Positions 45,027 through 56,509 of a stretch of DNA of 64,000 nt are shown piece after piece; within the stretch, counting starts at the first letter, position 1, and each line of letters opens with the position of its first letter. This DNA comes from Morinoia aosen (Eukaryota > Arthropoda > Malacostraca > Amphipoda > Talitridae), in the NCBI GenBank assembly GCA_030386875.1, contig CM059558.1, positions 8,193,501-8,257,500 on the forward strand. The letters run 5' to 3'. Under the pieces are notes generated by a model. It searched no databases. It saw only the letters and a list, made by a program, of their open reading frames with translations, and had not been told where the DNA came from. The translations under genes and the position numbers were made by a program.

Positions 45027-45696
45027 GGTCAATATTTACTTTAATGTTGTTAACGATTTTCATAATTTCGTTGCGAAGAATCAATAAAGGAACACATTTA
45101 AGAATGTTTTACATGAATAACATTCGGCTCGCTGATGCTTTATTTTCGAATTATTCAACTTTGAAGTTGGCTTGTGCGTGCCGGGGAAGCGTGCGCACTT
45201 AGCGTAGTTTAATTAATAACGGAAGCTAGCCCCCTATCACAAACGTAAAGAGGTTGGGTCGTGAGGGGTAGCCACAGTCTTCTAGGGAAAATTATAAAGA
45301 AAGGTTTCTAGTGACGTCCGTTTACATCATATCCAATGGCGCCACCCGGTACCCAAGATGGCGGCAGCCATCTTGGAGTCGATATAAACGGACGTCACTA
45401 GAAACCTTCATTTATAATTTTCACTAGAAGAACTGTGGCTACCCCTCACGACCCAACCTCTTTACGTTTGTAAGAGAGGGTTAGCGTCCGCTTCTGTAGC
45501 AAAAACAATGACTGTTTTTCCGCAAAAAAGCCCATTCAGGAGCGCCGTTTGTAAGACTTCAAACTTAAATAACTCAAAAACTAAGCATTTGCGAGCACAT
45601 TGTCATTCATGTAAAACGTCTTAAAATTGACTATATTACCTATTTATAGCAACGAAATTATGAAAATTGTTGACAACATTAAAGTAAATATTGACC
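45027..45696. mobile_element. 670 bp palindromic MITE
   Basis: Begins GGTCAATATTTACTTTAATG and ends with its inverse. The arms are about 330 bp with moderate divergence and good inner matches (AAAGAGGTTGGGTCGTGAGG, GTGACGTCCGTTTA). The centre holds CCAAGATGGCGGCAGCCATC, an AAGATGGCGGC motif beside its near inverse. No target duplication is clear. A truncated copy is at 1-191 and a fragment at about 3121-3210. No coding capacity. Confidence 0.85.
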
Positions 45697-46490
45697 TATA
45701 AGACTTATTTTAAAGCCTTTTGCTAGATCATTAAATATGACTACAGTACTTCAGTTGCTGACGATTTAAAATGTTTCAATGTTACAATATTAGTAATTAT
45801 TTTTGTTTTTTACTTTCAAAATTGTTGAAGCCTTGGTATACTTGCATATCAAATATGATCTGATTTTCTGCAGGGTTGCTATAGAAATGTTTTATTAGGA
45901 TCATAATGTTCCTGAAATTTTTGTGTCTTGCACAAAGGGAATATGCTTTTAATGAGATATGCAAAAATCTGCTTGAGATTCATGCCAGAAAGAAGTGGTC
46001 TACACTTTCTATACCAAGGAACATCTTTCAGTACATGGTGTGTATATTACCTGTTTTGTGGGCATGTTAAAATGATTATATCACAATCAAATGCTGTCCT
46101 AAAAATAGTTAAAGCACTTAATGAAATAAATATATTGAAACTTATCTAATTCCTTTCAGTATTTCAGTATTTCTGTGTTGTTTTTCATAATTACCAGTAT
46201 TAATATCCATTTTTGCTGGGAATAATTTAGTTGTATCTGTATTTTTTTTTAATCAATTGTGGAAACATTGCAATGGATTATTATGATACCATGGGTGTGC
46301 GTCTCTGCTCCCTGCCTACACGTTCTCTTGGAAAAGTGGCGTTTAGCTGCCAAAAAAGGACTTTTTTAAGCCAACGCTTCGCCCACATTTTCCTCATTCG
46401 TTTTTGTTTCTTCTTTATAGCCGCGACAACTGATAGAGATTGAAAACGCCATTGCCTGTCGCAGAGCCACCTTCGTACGTTCTCTCTCTA
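45697..46490. other. No gene found
   Basis: AT-rich. Frames at 45928-46149 and 46231-46443 have no recognisable motif. Confidence 0.45.
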
Positions 46491-46496
46491 CCGCTG

Positions 46497-47445
46497 CTAG
46501 GAGCAGACTGAGGATTTAACTTGGAGCAGTCTGCACCTCTGCCATGGTCCGTGTGGACACCCTGACTCGAACAAGCATTTTACTGAGCTCGTGGTGAAGC
46601 GCTCGCACACTCCACGTGTCAACAGGCCTTTGTTAACACAGATCACCGAGGCGCAGTTATCACGGCCTAAACCGATGATGTTACTGCGAGGCATGCCACG
46701 ATCAAGCAGTGAGGTTTTGACAGCTCTGTAGAGACTTTCAGTCGTGCTGTTGACCTCCTTAATGTGACGGTTACTGTGTGACAGTGTCTCGTAACGCATC
46801 AACCGGTGTCTAGTAACGCACAGTAACGTGCTGTGACGGTTACTGCGTCTAGTAACGCATCAGCCACATCTTGTTTTCGCTGGTCTAAAAAACGAACAAC
46901 GATGGCCAAAATTCGGCAAGTCAATACATCAGTACTTTCATCGATTAGAAGTGAAAATTTTTGTTCACTGGAAATTTTCGTAAGTTCAGTCTTTTCATGA
47001 AAGGATATTCCATCCTGAATTACATAAGCAAGCTTTGTTTTTTCATTGATAATTTGCCAGAATTTTACTGTCCGGTAAAGCGTGTTTGCACATATCAAGA
47101 AAGTGATCTGCGTATGCAAAGGGAACGATTGTGTTCGAAAAAGAAGCCAGCAACATTTAACTCACTTTTTACCTCTTGGTCATCATCATTAGGCGCTTTC
47201 TGCTTAAAGAATTGTGCGATGTCAACTTTCGATTTGGCACATTTAAAACTTTTATTACGTATTTCGGATTCCTTGTTTCAGTAGGGCAGACCTGTTCGCA
47301 CTTTTGAACATAACATTGCAGAACTTACAACTGGCAGAGTTAACACCTTTATCTTTCTGCAGCCAGTATTTGAATTTTGGGTCATTCACCATTCATCTCT
47401 GAAAGCTTGACTGTACCACTTTTTTAGGTGGTTCCATGGTATTTG
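46497..47445 (-). pseudogene. hAT (ZBED-like) transposase, N-terminal two thirds
   Basis: Read on the minus strand, a start MEPPKKVVQSSFQR precedes a stop and then DPKFKYWLQKDKGVNSASCK..C (BED-like zinc finger, CxxC). After frame changes come KCAKSKVDIAQFF, EHNRSL..ADHFLD, LTKISSEQKFSLLIDESTD (the conserved D-E-S-T-D with a catalytic Asp), LAIVVRFLD, and TTESLYRAVKTSLLDRG..NIIGLGRDN. At least two frameshifts and one nonsense codon are present. A local expansion of GTAACGCATCA-type repeats (46790-46860) disrupts the centre. The C-terminal dimerisation domain is missing, since the homology ends near 46500. Confidence 0.8.
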
Positions 47446-49945
47446 ACTACGAGCTAATAATGCTAGTAACCCAGGCGCACACTACAGTAAACTAAAGTAA
47501 AAGAAACAGTATGCACCCAGCATTAATAAAGAGTGACTTAGCCACGCGCCGGCGACGCCGTCTCAGGCGCTGTAATTGGGCCACTGCTCGCTTTGTTCAG
47601 AACTCGTTAAAACGTGTATTATTCAAACATGATGCATTCGCGGAGCTGACTCAGGCCCCTTTTACTGATAATTTGTTTAATTTATAGGTTGAATAATAAG
47701 TACTCCCAAGTGTGCGTACAAGTACTTTCTGTTATATGAAGGTAGAAATTTTGTTCCACACTTTGTTGTGTAACGTAGCAGTTTGTTTTGTTGTGTTCAT
47801 GTGCAGAGTGACGAGCAATCAAAATTACAATTTGACTTGAATAATTCGAAATTATTCTAATCGAAATCGTAAAATGATCACCGTAGTGTCACATCAACAG
47901 GTAGAGAAGCCTGATTGTTTCAACTTGTGGCTGTATTATCTCACCTGAGATCCTATGTTTGAAGACGTCTGCTCAATATTGATTTGTATAATCACCCTAC
48001 GAGGTAATCTGAATATTTCATGTGACTCCACACACGCTCTTTAATTATACGTTTCATTTCACCGCGTCATAAGCCCAGAAATGTTTGGCGTTACAATTTT
48101 TGCACACTTAACGTCTCCACATCTAGACGTAATTTTACCATTATACACAATAGGGCGACATAAGGTTATGATAGAGACTGTTGCCATTAAACTTCCAATT
48201 TTTTTCTGACGGCAGTGATACTTCACATCCTTTACTTCAACTTGGCTTTCACCATTCATAACTAAATCACGCACCGAGGCTCTCGCTTTTCAAAATTAGG
48301 AACTATTATATTTTCGCTCGCAGAAGGAATATCATCAAAATCCTTTCTTCAAAATCTGATGCCTTCCATTTAAATCTTTGTCAAAATAATTCCATGGATA
48401 ACTGATGTAAAATTGTTCACTCAAGTACATTGGTGAACGTTAGGGGGAATGCTGAAATTCGTACTTATAAAGCAGAAGTACGGCGTTGGGGGCGAAATAA
48501 AGGCGAGAAGTGACTTGAAAATATGTACTGGGAAGAGTCGGTCGGAGATGCTGCACGGCGCGGGGTCATGCAAGACAGAGCGAGACGAAGATCAGAGGCA
48601 GCGGGACGGGCGCAGGAGCGGCCTTGGCTTCCGGTAATGAAGTTCACTCGGAACCGCAAGTACAAATTTGCACCTCAAAATTTAACGAGGATATTCGCTC
48701 AATAATTGAGAGACTGATTTGTTGAGTGTCCTGTGCGTGTCACGTGGCCTGTGCGTGTCACAGACACTTATCTATTGAAACACAACATGTAATACAGCAA
48801 AAATATTAGTAATATATTCACGAAATGGAAGAATTATCAAGTCCAATATTGAGTAATTACTTAGCCATCGATATAATAAAATTTACGTCCCTTATTAAAC
48901 ATTCCTAATTAGATCGGTAACATTAGTACGAACTATTCAAGTACGATTGGCAATAACACTTTAAAAAATCAAAATTGTATTAATATTTGAAATGGATGAG
49001 CAACAACACCAGTATAATCCTATGTTTATGCCCAGAAATACAGCCGACAAAGTCATAAATAACACCGACTGAAATATGAGAACATGATCAATGCTGCGAA
49101 GACGGCATCGACATCCCTGGCATTCCATCGAGCAGACGCTCTCCTATTGGGAAGATTAATGGACACGAATGCCAAATGACGACTGGAGAATTCATCCGGC
49201 AATTCAGGACTGACAATCAATTATTGCTGAATTCCGTGAAGACGTGGAAATAAATTCGGGATTTTTAGAACAATACGTAAAATATCTTTGAAAATTTATG
49301 AATTTTCCATAAAATAATGCTTTTAATAAGACAGTGTTCATATAATAACCTATTAGTCATCAAATAAATATTTTATTCAACAATGCTGTAAATATTATTT
49401 ACAAAGTCAAATTTACGGATTTCCTCCATATATATGACCCATAGCATCATTTCAACCATCTAGAAGCATAAGTAATACAAGGATGAAAAAACCTATCGTC
49501 CGATGGTAATCTTTTGCAGTTGCATGCATATATAATTTTATATATGTGATAAAGTGGAATTTCACGCATATAAATCTCTATATGAATGTAAATAAATCCT
49601 CGGTACTACTATGTGTAACATAAAATTACCTTTGAACATTAGTTTTGGATTGGATGCATACTGCCATTTATGTAGAATTGCAAAACAACTCTAATGTGTA
49701 ATATAATACGAAGTTTTTATAATTGACTTCTATCTGTTACTCCGCTCAAAGATCTGAATCACATTCTGCCTCCTGATACTGGATACTTACCACATTTTAC
49801 GACAGCTTGTTTTTATATTGCAGAAATTTTATGTATTCCTTACTGAAAGGAAAAACTTTTTGTTGCTCATCACATCCAATAGATACATATTTAACATAAA
49901 AAAGCTCTAATTAACAAGTGATTACGTAAATTTTTAACTCAATTA
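47446..49945. other. No gene found
   Basis: The 71-codon minus-strand frame at 48059-48274 and a locally GC-richer block at 48480-48640 show no recognised motif. CCTGTGCGTGTCAC is directly repeated at about 48729 and 48749. Exonic sequence cannot be excluded but is not supported. Confidence 0.4.
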
Positions 49946-49949
49946 AGGG

Positions 49950-50069
49950 TTGGATAAATTTGAGCTTGACTTGGATTAATTTGAACTTAACTTGGATTAA
50001 TTTGAACTTGACTTGGATTAAATTGAACTTGACTTGGATTAAATTGAACTTGACTTGGATTAAATTGAA
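49950..50069 (+). repeat. 21 bp minisatellite
   Basis: About 5.7 units of TTGGATTAATTTGAACTTGAC, nearly exact in the last four units. Confidence 0.9.
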
Positions 50070-50740
50070 GTGAAAAAGGTGAAGTTCGAGTATAAAAAGG
50101 CTAGACGCGCATCAGACGGCAATCTGTTCAGGGAAGACGGAAAATACGAAACTCGTGAAATAAAGTACGGCGTAACCACAATTGATAGAAATATTAGAAG
50201 CGACAACGCTCGTACATAATAGAATTTTATCGTCCTTCCGAGGTGGCTCCTTAAACTCCTTATTAGGCGAGGTGTCGTATGAGACTAAAGCCTGTATCAA
50301 TAAGGAGAATGAAAACTCATTCGACCTTAGGGTGTCACTTCTTTAATGCTGAATCTCTTTGCAGTCCCTATTACATATACTGATATATTTTACCAAGGAC
50401 AGTGATTTATTTTCTATTGCAAAAATAGTGCGTACAGACATGAGCTACTGCATAACAAGGTACAACACTCAAAGTTGCATTTAAAATATTAGTCTTATTT
50501 AGCTAGGTAATCAAAGAAACATTGGAATATCGACATGTAATACAAATGATATTTAAGGGCTAACTAAAGTAAATGCGCAGACGCAACATCAGCGCAGAGA
50601 AACAGACAAGTCGGCGTTCAGGGAGCTATACACATAAAGAAAATACTTGGGATTATGGGTAACTAACACAAAAGGCTCGACAACCCCTGTGCGGCCTGAC
50701 ACAATGCTAAAGTTTTTAATTTGTATGTGCTACAAATTGC
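50070..50740. other. No gene found
   Basis: Unassigned DNA between a minisatellite and the LTR retrotransposon. The ORF on the minus strand at 50112-50300 has no motif. Confidence 0.5.
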
Positions 50741-50744
50741 CATT

Positions 50745-50900
50745 TGTACGCGCAACCCCCATCCATGCGTACCGGAGTCTTTATAAGCACTAGACAATTT
50801 AGTCCTGGTGCTATCGTTCTCGTCACTTCCGCAAGTAAACACCTAAGAAAACGTCTCCGTGTTTCCTTACCACAACCAAGGCCGCACCTCTAGCGGCACA
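50745..50900 (+). repeat. 5' LTR
   Basis: The 156 bp LTR starts TGTACGCGC and ends GGCACA. It is preceded by CATT. It contains TTTATAAG (50781-50788 region) as a possible TATA-like element. It matches 60115-60270 except for three transitions. Confidence 0.95.
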
Positions 50901-50902
50901 TA

Positions 50903-50920
50903 TGGTGGCCAGTTTCGGTC
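50903..50920 (+). other. Putative primer-binding site
   Basis: TGGTGGCCAGTTTCGG begins two bases after the LTR, in the position and with the TGG start expected for a tRNA primer site. The tRNA was not identified. Confidence 0.5.
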
Positions 50921-51064
50921 TAACCTACGACGTTGTGAAGAAGTTATAATAAAGTTAGAAGAAGATTACTACGAGATTCAAAACCTACGAGAAATCCCTA
51001 CTGCGAAGATTTTTGAAATTCATCAGGAGTCAAGAAAAGAAGAGAAAATTTTTAAATCGCGCAA

Positions 51065-51289
51065 ATGACTGGCAGCAACAACAATACGAGTCTTCGACAA
51101 CTACTACCGTCTGTGCTCAACATCAGCTTCAAGATCCCGTACACTGCATTGGTAGAGACCTACGTCCAATTTTCAGCGTGGATAGATACCTGCTACCCCT
51201 TCAGCACCAAAGTACTCATCTTTGAATCAGGAGAAGACATAGAAGTAGTACTACAACTACAGTTTGGATCGACACCTTACAACGAGTGA
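51065..51289 (+). CDS. Leader ORF, 74 codons, unknown
   Basis: The frame starts MTGSNNNTSLRQLLPSV and ends FGSTPYNE. It overlaps the end of an upstream 69-codon frame (50859-51068, which begins inside the LTR) by ATGA, an arrangement allowing reinitiation. No family is recognised. It lies in the leader before gag, so it could be an upstream ORF or a small accessory product. It may also be chance. Confidence 0.3.
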   Translation: MTGSNNNTSLRQLLPSVLNISFKIPYTALVETYVQFSAWIDTCYPFSTKVLIFESGEDIEVVLQLQFGSTPYNE

Positions 51290-51733
51290 GCTACAACGAC
51301 TACTACGTCTACAGGGACGAGCGACTTCACTTCCTCCCCTCATCCCAGTGTACGTCCACAGTGGCGAGCGACTACACAACTTCCTTCATTCACCCAGTGG
51401 AAGCTAAGTAAATAATAGCTTGCACTGAATTAACAGATAGTTTATCCGCCTTATCGCAGCAGAGCGATTGCTAGTCAGCACAGGCAGACAGGGTAGCATT
51501 TTTTGTAAGTAGTTTTTTTTTGCTCTGCGAGAAGCAGGTTATTTTTTGCATCAGCTGAAGGCAATGCGCAGTGCATAGACAGCATGCGTCAAGCAAAACA
51601 AGCAGAGTAGCATGAGCTGTGAAGCCGCAGTAGTAACTTGAACTTGTGCAAGACAGCTATAGCGTTTAGAAGTGAGTGATAAAAATTTTTTTTATGAGTG
51701 CTTTATTTCATAAATTGTGTGTTTATTGACGTG

Positions 51734-51831
51734 ATTTCTAGGGTGTGTAATATTGATTTCTAGAGTGTGCAATATTGATTTCTAGGATGTATAACATTGA
51801 TTTATAGGATGTGTAATATTGATCTGTAGCA
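51734..51831 (+). repeat. 22 bp repeat in retrotransposon leader
   Basis: About 4.4 units of GATTTCTAGGGTGTGTAATATT lie immediately upstream of the gag start. Confidence 0.85.
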
Positions 51832-51882
51832 AAATATTGTTTTGCAAGTATTAATATTGTGTAAAAAATTATTAACTACCGT

Positions 51883-53351
51883 ATGTCAGACACGTCCGAT
51901 TCAGACCAAACTATTAGAACAACAGCGACCAAAACAAGTAGAGGTAGAACAAGTAAGACTAGATTTCGTGCTGAGAGCAATCCTGAAATGACTGAACCAG
52001 CAGCTAGCGCGGCCGTTGGCCCTAGTAAAAATCCTAGTAGTTTAGCAAGAGAAATTGCAGCTAACATACCGAGATCAGGAACAATCATATCAGGATCGGA
52101 ACTACCCTTGTTCCGAGGGAGAAGACGATTCGAGGATCCAGACTTCATTGAGAATAAAACGTCCAAAGCTCATATAGGAAATTTGCGTGCCTACATGACA
52201 TTGCTAGCGGATGTGAATTCCGACAGTGCAAAGAAAGAGTTGTTAGTTAGATCAGCTAACAAACAGGTAGTAGATTTTAATAGCATTGTAACAAAGTGAG
52301 TCAATTCAGATCTTCAATATTCTTTCGAAGATGTCGTCAAAATCTTGGACGACATCTATGTCGCAAGAGGTAAAAAATCAATTCACGCATTAGCATGCGA
52401 TTTAAATACCTACGTTTCGTTAGGAATGACGCACTTGCGGCCCAGTTGGTAACCGCATTTGCAAAAATCAGAAAGTTGTCAGAACATTTATTGAACTCAA
52501 ATTCAATAATAATAATAATAGCGTGGACGAGACACCCATTTTTCAGGGCCAGTTCAAATCAAGTAGAACTAAATCGTTTTGTAGGAGACAGCATTGATCT
52601 TACTTAGTCTCACCATCAGCGTGTTAGCACCACTACTCGAAGAATCATTTGCTAAGAAACTGTTTGATACGTCGTTCAATACGTCAGAGGAATTATTGGC
52701 ACGTATTGTTGCCGCGGTTCGAAATCAGCCCGAAAATAAACAGATAGTAGCGACTCACTTCGAGACGCAGTACAATAGAGAAAGACCCAGTACAATAGAG
52801 AAACCTATGAAGCCGAAGTTGCCGAGTCAGAAGACAATATTGATGAGCAAGATTCCCCTCAGGAAAGTGAAGTTTTCTACGGAAATTACCGTAAAGGGCG
52901 TTTCGCTGGTCGGATATCAATTCCTCGACCCTGGTTGAGAAATCCTAGAGTAGGAAGAAATGTTAGTGGCTATGTGGGCGATAGAAGAATAGGTTCCCTT
53001 GAATGTAACACTTTGCGGGCAGAAAGTTCGAATCATGCCCCAGTGCACTCTGCAGCTAGAACGAGAGGCTCTTCTTTCTGCAGTATATGCAACGTTTCAG
53101 GACATGTTGAAGCCAATTGTCGAACTCAAAGAGATCTGAGCAAACCAAGAGTGTACATTGGCCCCTGCTTTGCATGCGGTTCAAAAGAACACCTCGTCCG
53201 AAACTGCAGAGCGTCAGAAAATGAAATCAGGCAATATAAAACATACTTGCGTAGGTATAATGCCTACAGAGGCAATAACCGTGGAAGACACGAGGTGCAC
53301 TATTGTGAGGAGTACGAAAGAGACGACAGAGATTTTTTAGAGCGAGAATAA
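51883..53351 (+). pseudogene. gag polyprotein, broken
   Basis: The start at 51883 (MSDTSDSDQTIRTTATKTSR) is followed by a capsid-like region with PLFRGRRRFEDPDFI. An in-frame TGA lies at 52297-52299 and frame changes occur around 52440-52600 and 52900. The nucleocapsid part (from 52935) carries two CCHC zinc knuckles: CSICNVSGHVEANC (about 53077-53120) and CFACGSKEHLVRNC (about 53167-53208), both C-x2-C-x4-H-x4-C. The gag stop TAA is at 53349-53351. The product would package RNA and form particles. Confidence 0.85.
53333..53339 (+). promoter_or_regulatory. -1 ribosomal frameshift slippery site U UUU UUA
   Basis: T TTT TTA is in the gag frame (codons TTT TTA at 53334-53339), ten bases before the gag stop. 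Slipping by -1 enters the protease frame, which is open from here to 54265. This is a canonical slippery heptamer at the right place. A downstream stem-loop was not obvious by eye. Confidence 0.75.
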
Positions 53352-54265
53352 TTAAAGGTGGAGGTAAAAAAAGGGGAGAAAAAAATGAGACGAAGCCCGA
53401 GGATCACCGCACAATTCTCGTTAATCCAAACGCTGTGGTCGAAACGAATCCAGATACTGAGATGACAAAGTGTAATCATGATGAGAGTGAATCATACATT
53501 GATCCATTATTTAAATGTAGAAATAGGTCTACCAAGTTAAAAGATGAAGAATTGACACATGAGATATCACAGAAAAAAGCAGTTGAAGTCTATTTTAACA
53601 CTACAGTTGTAGGCGGAGAAATACGTGAAAATAGAGCCGGTCTTGTTTCGTTTCGGAGAACTAAACGGCCGACCATTATACTGTCTAATAAAGACAAGTA
53701 CTTGAGTGCGCTGTTTGACAGCGGTAGTGAAAAATGCCTCATTAGTTACAGTAACATCAAAAACCCCAAAGAAAAGTTAAAACCAAGTTTTTTGAGCGTT
53801 AGAGACATAAACGCGAAGAGTAATGTTAGCGGTGAGATTGATTTAAATATCTCAATACCTGGTACTGACACAGTACTTAAGACTAGTGCTTTAGTAATTA
53901 AAGATGCTAAATTCAAACATGATTTAATTTTAGGTAGAGATGTATTAATCAACGCGGTTTTTAATTTGAAGGATGGTTCACTCCTATGGGAGGGAACCAG
54001 AGTTCCTTTCAATGAAATAGAGAATAAGCCTACAATAAGCAAAGAAGCCATATTAATGGATATAATAAACAGTGATTGTTTATTGTCGGATGTAGTTGCC
54101 TGTGCTAAGAAGAGCACCAGATGCCGGGGCTTAATGAATGGTCGCGAGAGAAAAAAAGACGCTGTAAGAACAGGCAAGAAAAAAGAGGCTGAACTCGAGT
54201 GTGTACCCGAGCTGCCAAAGCCAGTGGCAAGAGAGAAAAAAAAGACCTCTAGTGGTTCACTGTGA
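53342..54265 (+). pseudogene. pol: aspartic protease region
   Basis: In the frame reached by -1 frameshifting, ALFDSGSEKCLIS (about 53708-53748) is the retroviral-type aspartic protease active site (here D-S-G). HDLILGRDVLINA (about 53920-53955) is the downstream conserved G-R-D block. The frame runs off after a run of eight A (about 54236-54243), where a one-base change separates it from the frame continuing into RT. Confidence 0.85.
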
Positions 54266-55490
54266 CGCAACAGAAGTGCCTGCTAATTGCATCAAGCTCA
54301 TTAATGCCTTTGTCAAAAGAGCTAAACAATGTAATTATATCGTGTTGAAACGAGGATTTGATAATGGAGCACTGATAGCAGAAGCAATAGTTACAGTCAA
54401 TGAAAATGGGAATGTACCTTTATTAGTACTGAACCCGACAGATGAGGCCATTCATTTTAGTGAAAACACAATGCTCTGTAACATGTAGGCATTACCTGAA
54501 GAAGAAGTTGAGGTCGAACTTTACCTCACAAATGTAGAGGAAGCGCTTAATGAGGCGAATAATATTGAGATAAACTCTGAGGTTACATCGGATTCAAACA
54601 AAGTCATCTCAGGACTTGGTGAAACAAAGACCATAGCCACGGAGAGACTTGAGTCGAAGGTCGATGTTCGCGGAGATTTTTGTGAATGTGGTGCACAAGT
54701 CGAAAGTGAATCTAATGTACAGAAGAACGTACGCCGTCCGTTAACATGTAATGATGTAAAATGCGATGAAGTTGATGTAAAACTAAAATTACTGGAATTG
54801 ATGAACAATTTCCGTGACGTGATCACGTTACAAGGCGAAACTATAGGTGTGACGAATGTGACCAAACATAAGATTGTATTAAAAACTGATGCACCAGTTA
54901 TAAACATAACGCCATATCGCATACCTCATAAATACCAGGAGGAGTTGGCCAAGGTAAACAAAGAAATGCTCTCACAGGGAATTATTGAAAAATCAACATC
55001 AGAGTTCAATTTCCCAATTATCGTGGTAAGAAAAAAGACGGGTGAAATTAGACCCGTGATAGATTTCAGAGCTTTAAATAAAATAGTGATCAAGGAGACA
55101 TATCCTATACCACGAGTAGACGAAATATTGTCCACACTTGGTGGCAATACCGTATTTTCCCCTCTAGATTTAAAATCTGCCTTTCATCAGGTAGAATTAG
55201 AACAGGAAAGTCGGAAATTTACAGCATTTAGTGTAAGTTATCAAAAATATCAATTCCGACGGATCCCGTTTGGACTCGCTTCGAGTCCGAGCGCTCTTCA
55301 AAGCGTAATGTATTCTGTTCTAGAACCTGTTTTAGGAAAATTGTGCTTTGTATTCATGGATGATATATTAATTTACTCAAAAACTAATGAGCAACATTTG
55401 TGCGATATTAAAACTGTGCTCTCTACGCTCCGTTCCGGCAAACTATCTATCAAACTCGAAAAATGTCAATTTTTTTAAGAAAAAAATAGA
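54243..55490 (+). pseudogene. pol: connector and reverse transcriptase
   Basis: One frame runs through a single TAG (54486-54488). RT blocks in order are IIEKSTSEFNFPIIVVRKK, RPVIDFRALN, YPIPRVDEIL, SPLDLKSAFHQVELEQESRK, FRRIPFGLASSPSALQ and CFVFMDDILIYSK. The catalytic box is FMDD, a normal Y/F-x-D-D in Ty3/gypsy elements. The frame is lost in a T/A homopolymer at about 55470-55485. Confidence 0.95.
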
Positions 55491-56509
55491 GTACTTAGGT
55501 CATATTATTTCGGCAGAGGGTATACATTGTAAATACTCCGAGAAATTGTCCAGCACCTACAAACGTAAAAGAATTGCAACAATTCCTTGGCGTAGCCAAC
55601 TATTTCCGCAACTTCATAGCTCAATTCGCAGTGATTGCTAATCCCCTGTACAGATTGTTAAAGAAAGGTGTTAATTTCGACTGGACAAACGACTGTCAAA
55701 AAAGTTTTGACTACATAAAAGCAGCTCTGACTTCTGTCACTGTTTTACGACATCCTGATTTTACGAAGACATTTCACATATTTACTGATGCATCAAATTT
55801 TGGCATTGGATCTATTTTGATGCAGCCCAAAGATTCAGGCGATAAATTGATGCGTCCAATTGCATATTTCAGCAAAACGTTAAATGCAAGCCAAAGGCGA
55901 TATAGCACCACTAAAAAAGAGTTCTTTGCAATTTACAATGCTCTTAAAGCATTCAAATACCTATTTATTGGGTATCCCATCCATGTGTACACAGATCACC
56001 GTCCGTTAGCGCCTCTATTCACACGAAAATTGCCAGACGACACCGCCATGTCCAGATGGTGTATAAACATACATTCTTACGACCCTATCGTTCATTATTT
56101 ACCAGGTAGACAAAACGTCGTAGCTGACTACCTAAGTAGGCTACCAAACAGCAATGATCAGCTAACTATTAAAGAATTAGAAAGCTGTGACACATTAATG
56201 CCTGAACTTGAATCTGAGACATGTATAGCCCAGACGCGAGCCAAGACGCAAGCAAAGCAAGATGTTCTCACTGACCAGACGATGCAATCACACGATAACG
56301 ACGTGTTGACACCAAAATTAATTGACTATGTCCCGACAGAAAAAGAGATCTCATGGACTTTAAAAGAGTTCACTGACGAGCAAAAGCTTGATCCCTTTTG
56401 TATTGAAATTAGAGAAGCATTACTTCATAAAAGTAAGTCTGTAATTCTTGACTTACCGAGTTATTTAATTGTCAATGACATTTTGTATCGACGACGACGC
56501 ATTGACTAA
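55491..56509 (+). pseudogene. pol: RT thumb and RNase H
   Basis: After two frame changes (about 55480 and 55550) the frame continues with YLGHIISAEGI, VKELQQFLGVANYFRNFIAQ, then the RNase H domain: FHIFTDASNFGIGSIL (first catalytic Asp), RPIAYFSKTLNASQRRYSTT, KEFFAIYNALKAF (catalytic Glu) and YPIHVYTDHRPL (third Asp). It ends at an in-frame TAA (56507-56509) just before the integrase zinc domain. Confidence 0.95.

Noticed and set aside
48449..48705. GC-richer block as a host exon
   Set aside because: Three overlapping frames are equally open, with no motif and no supported splice sites.
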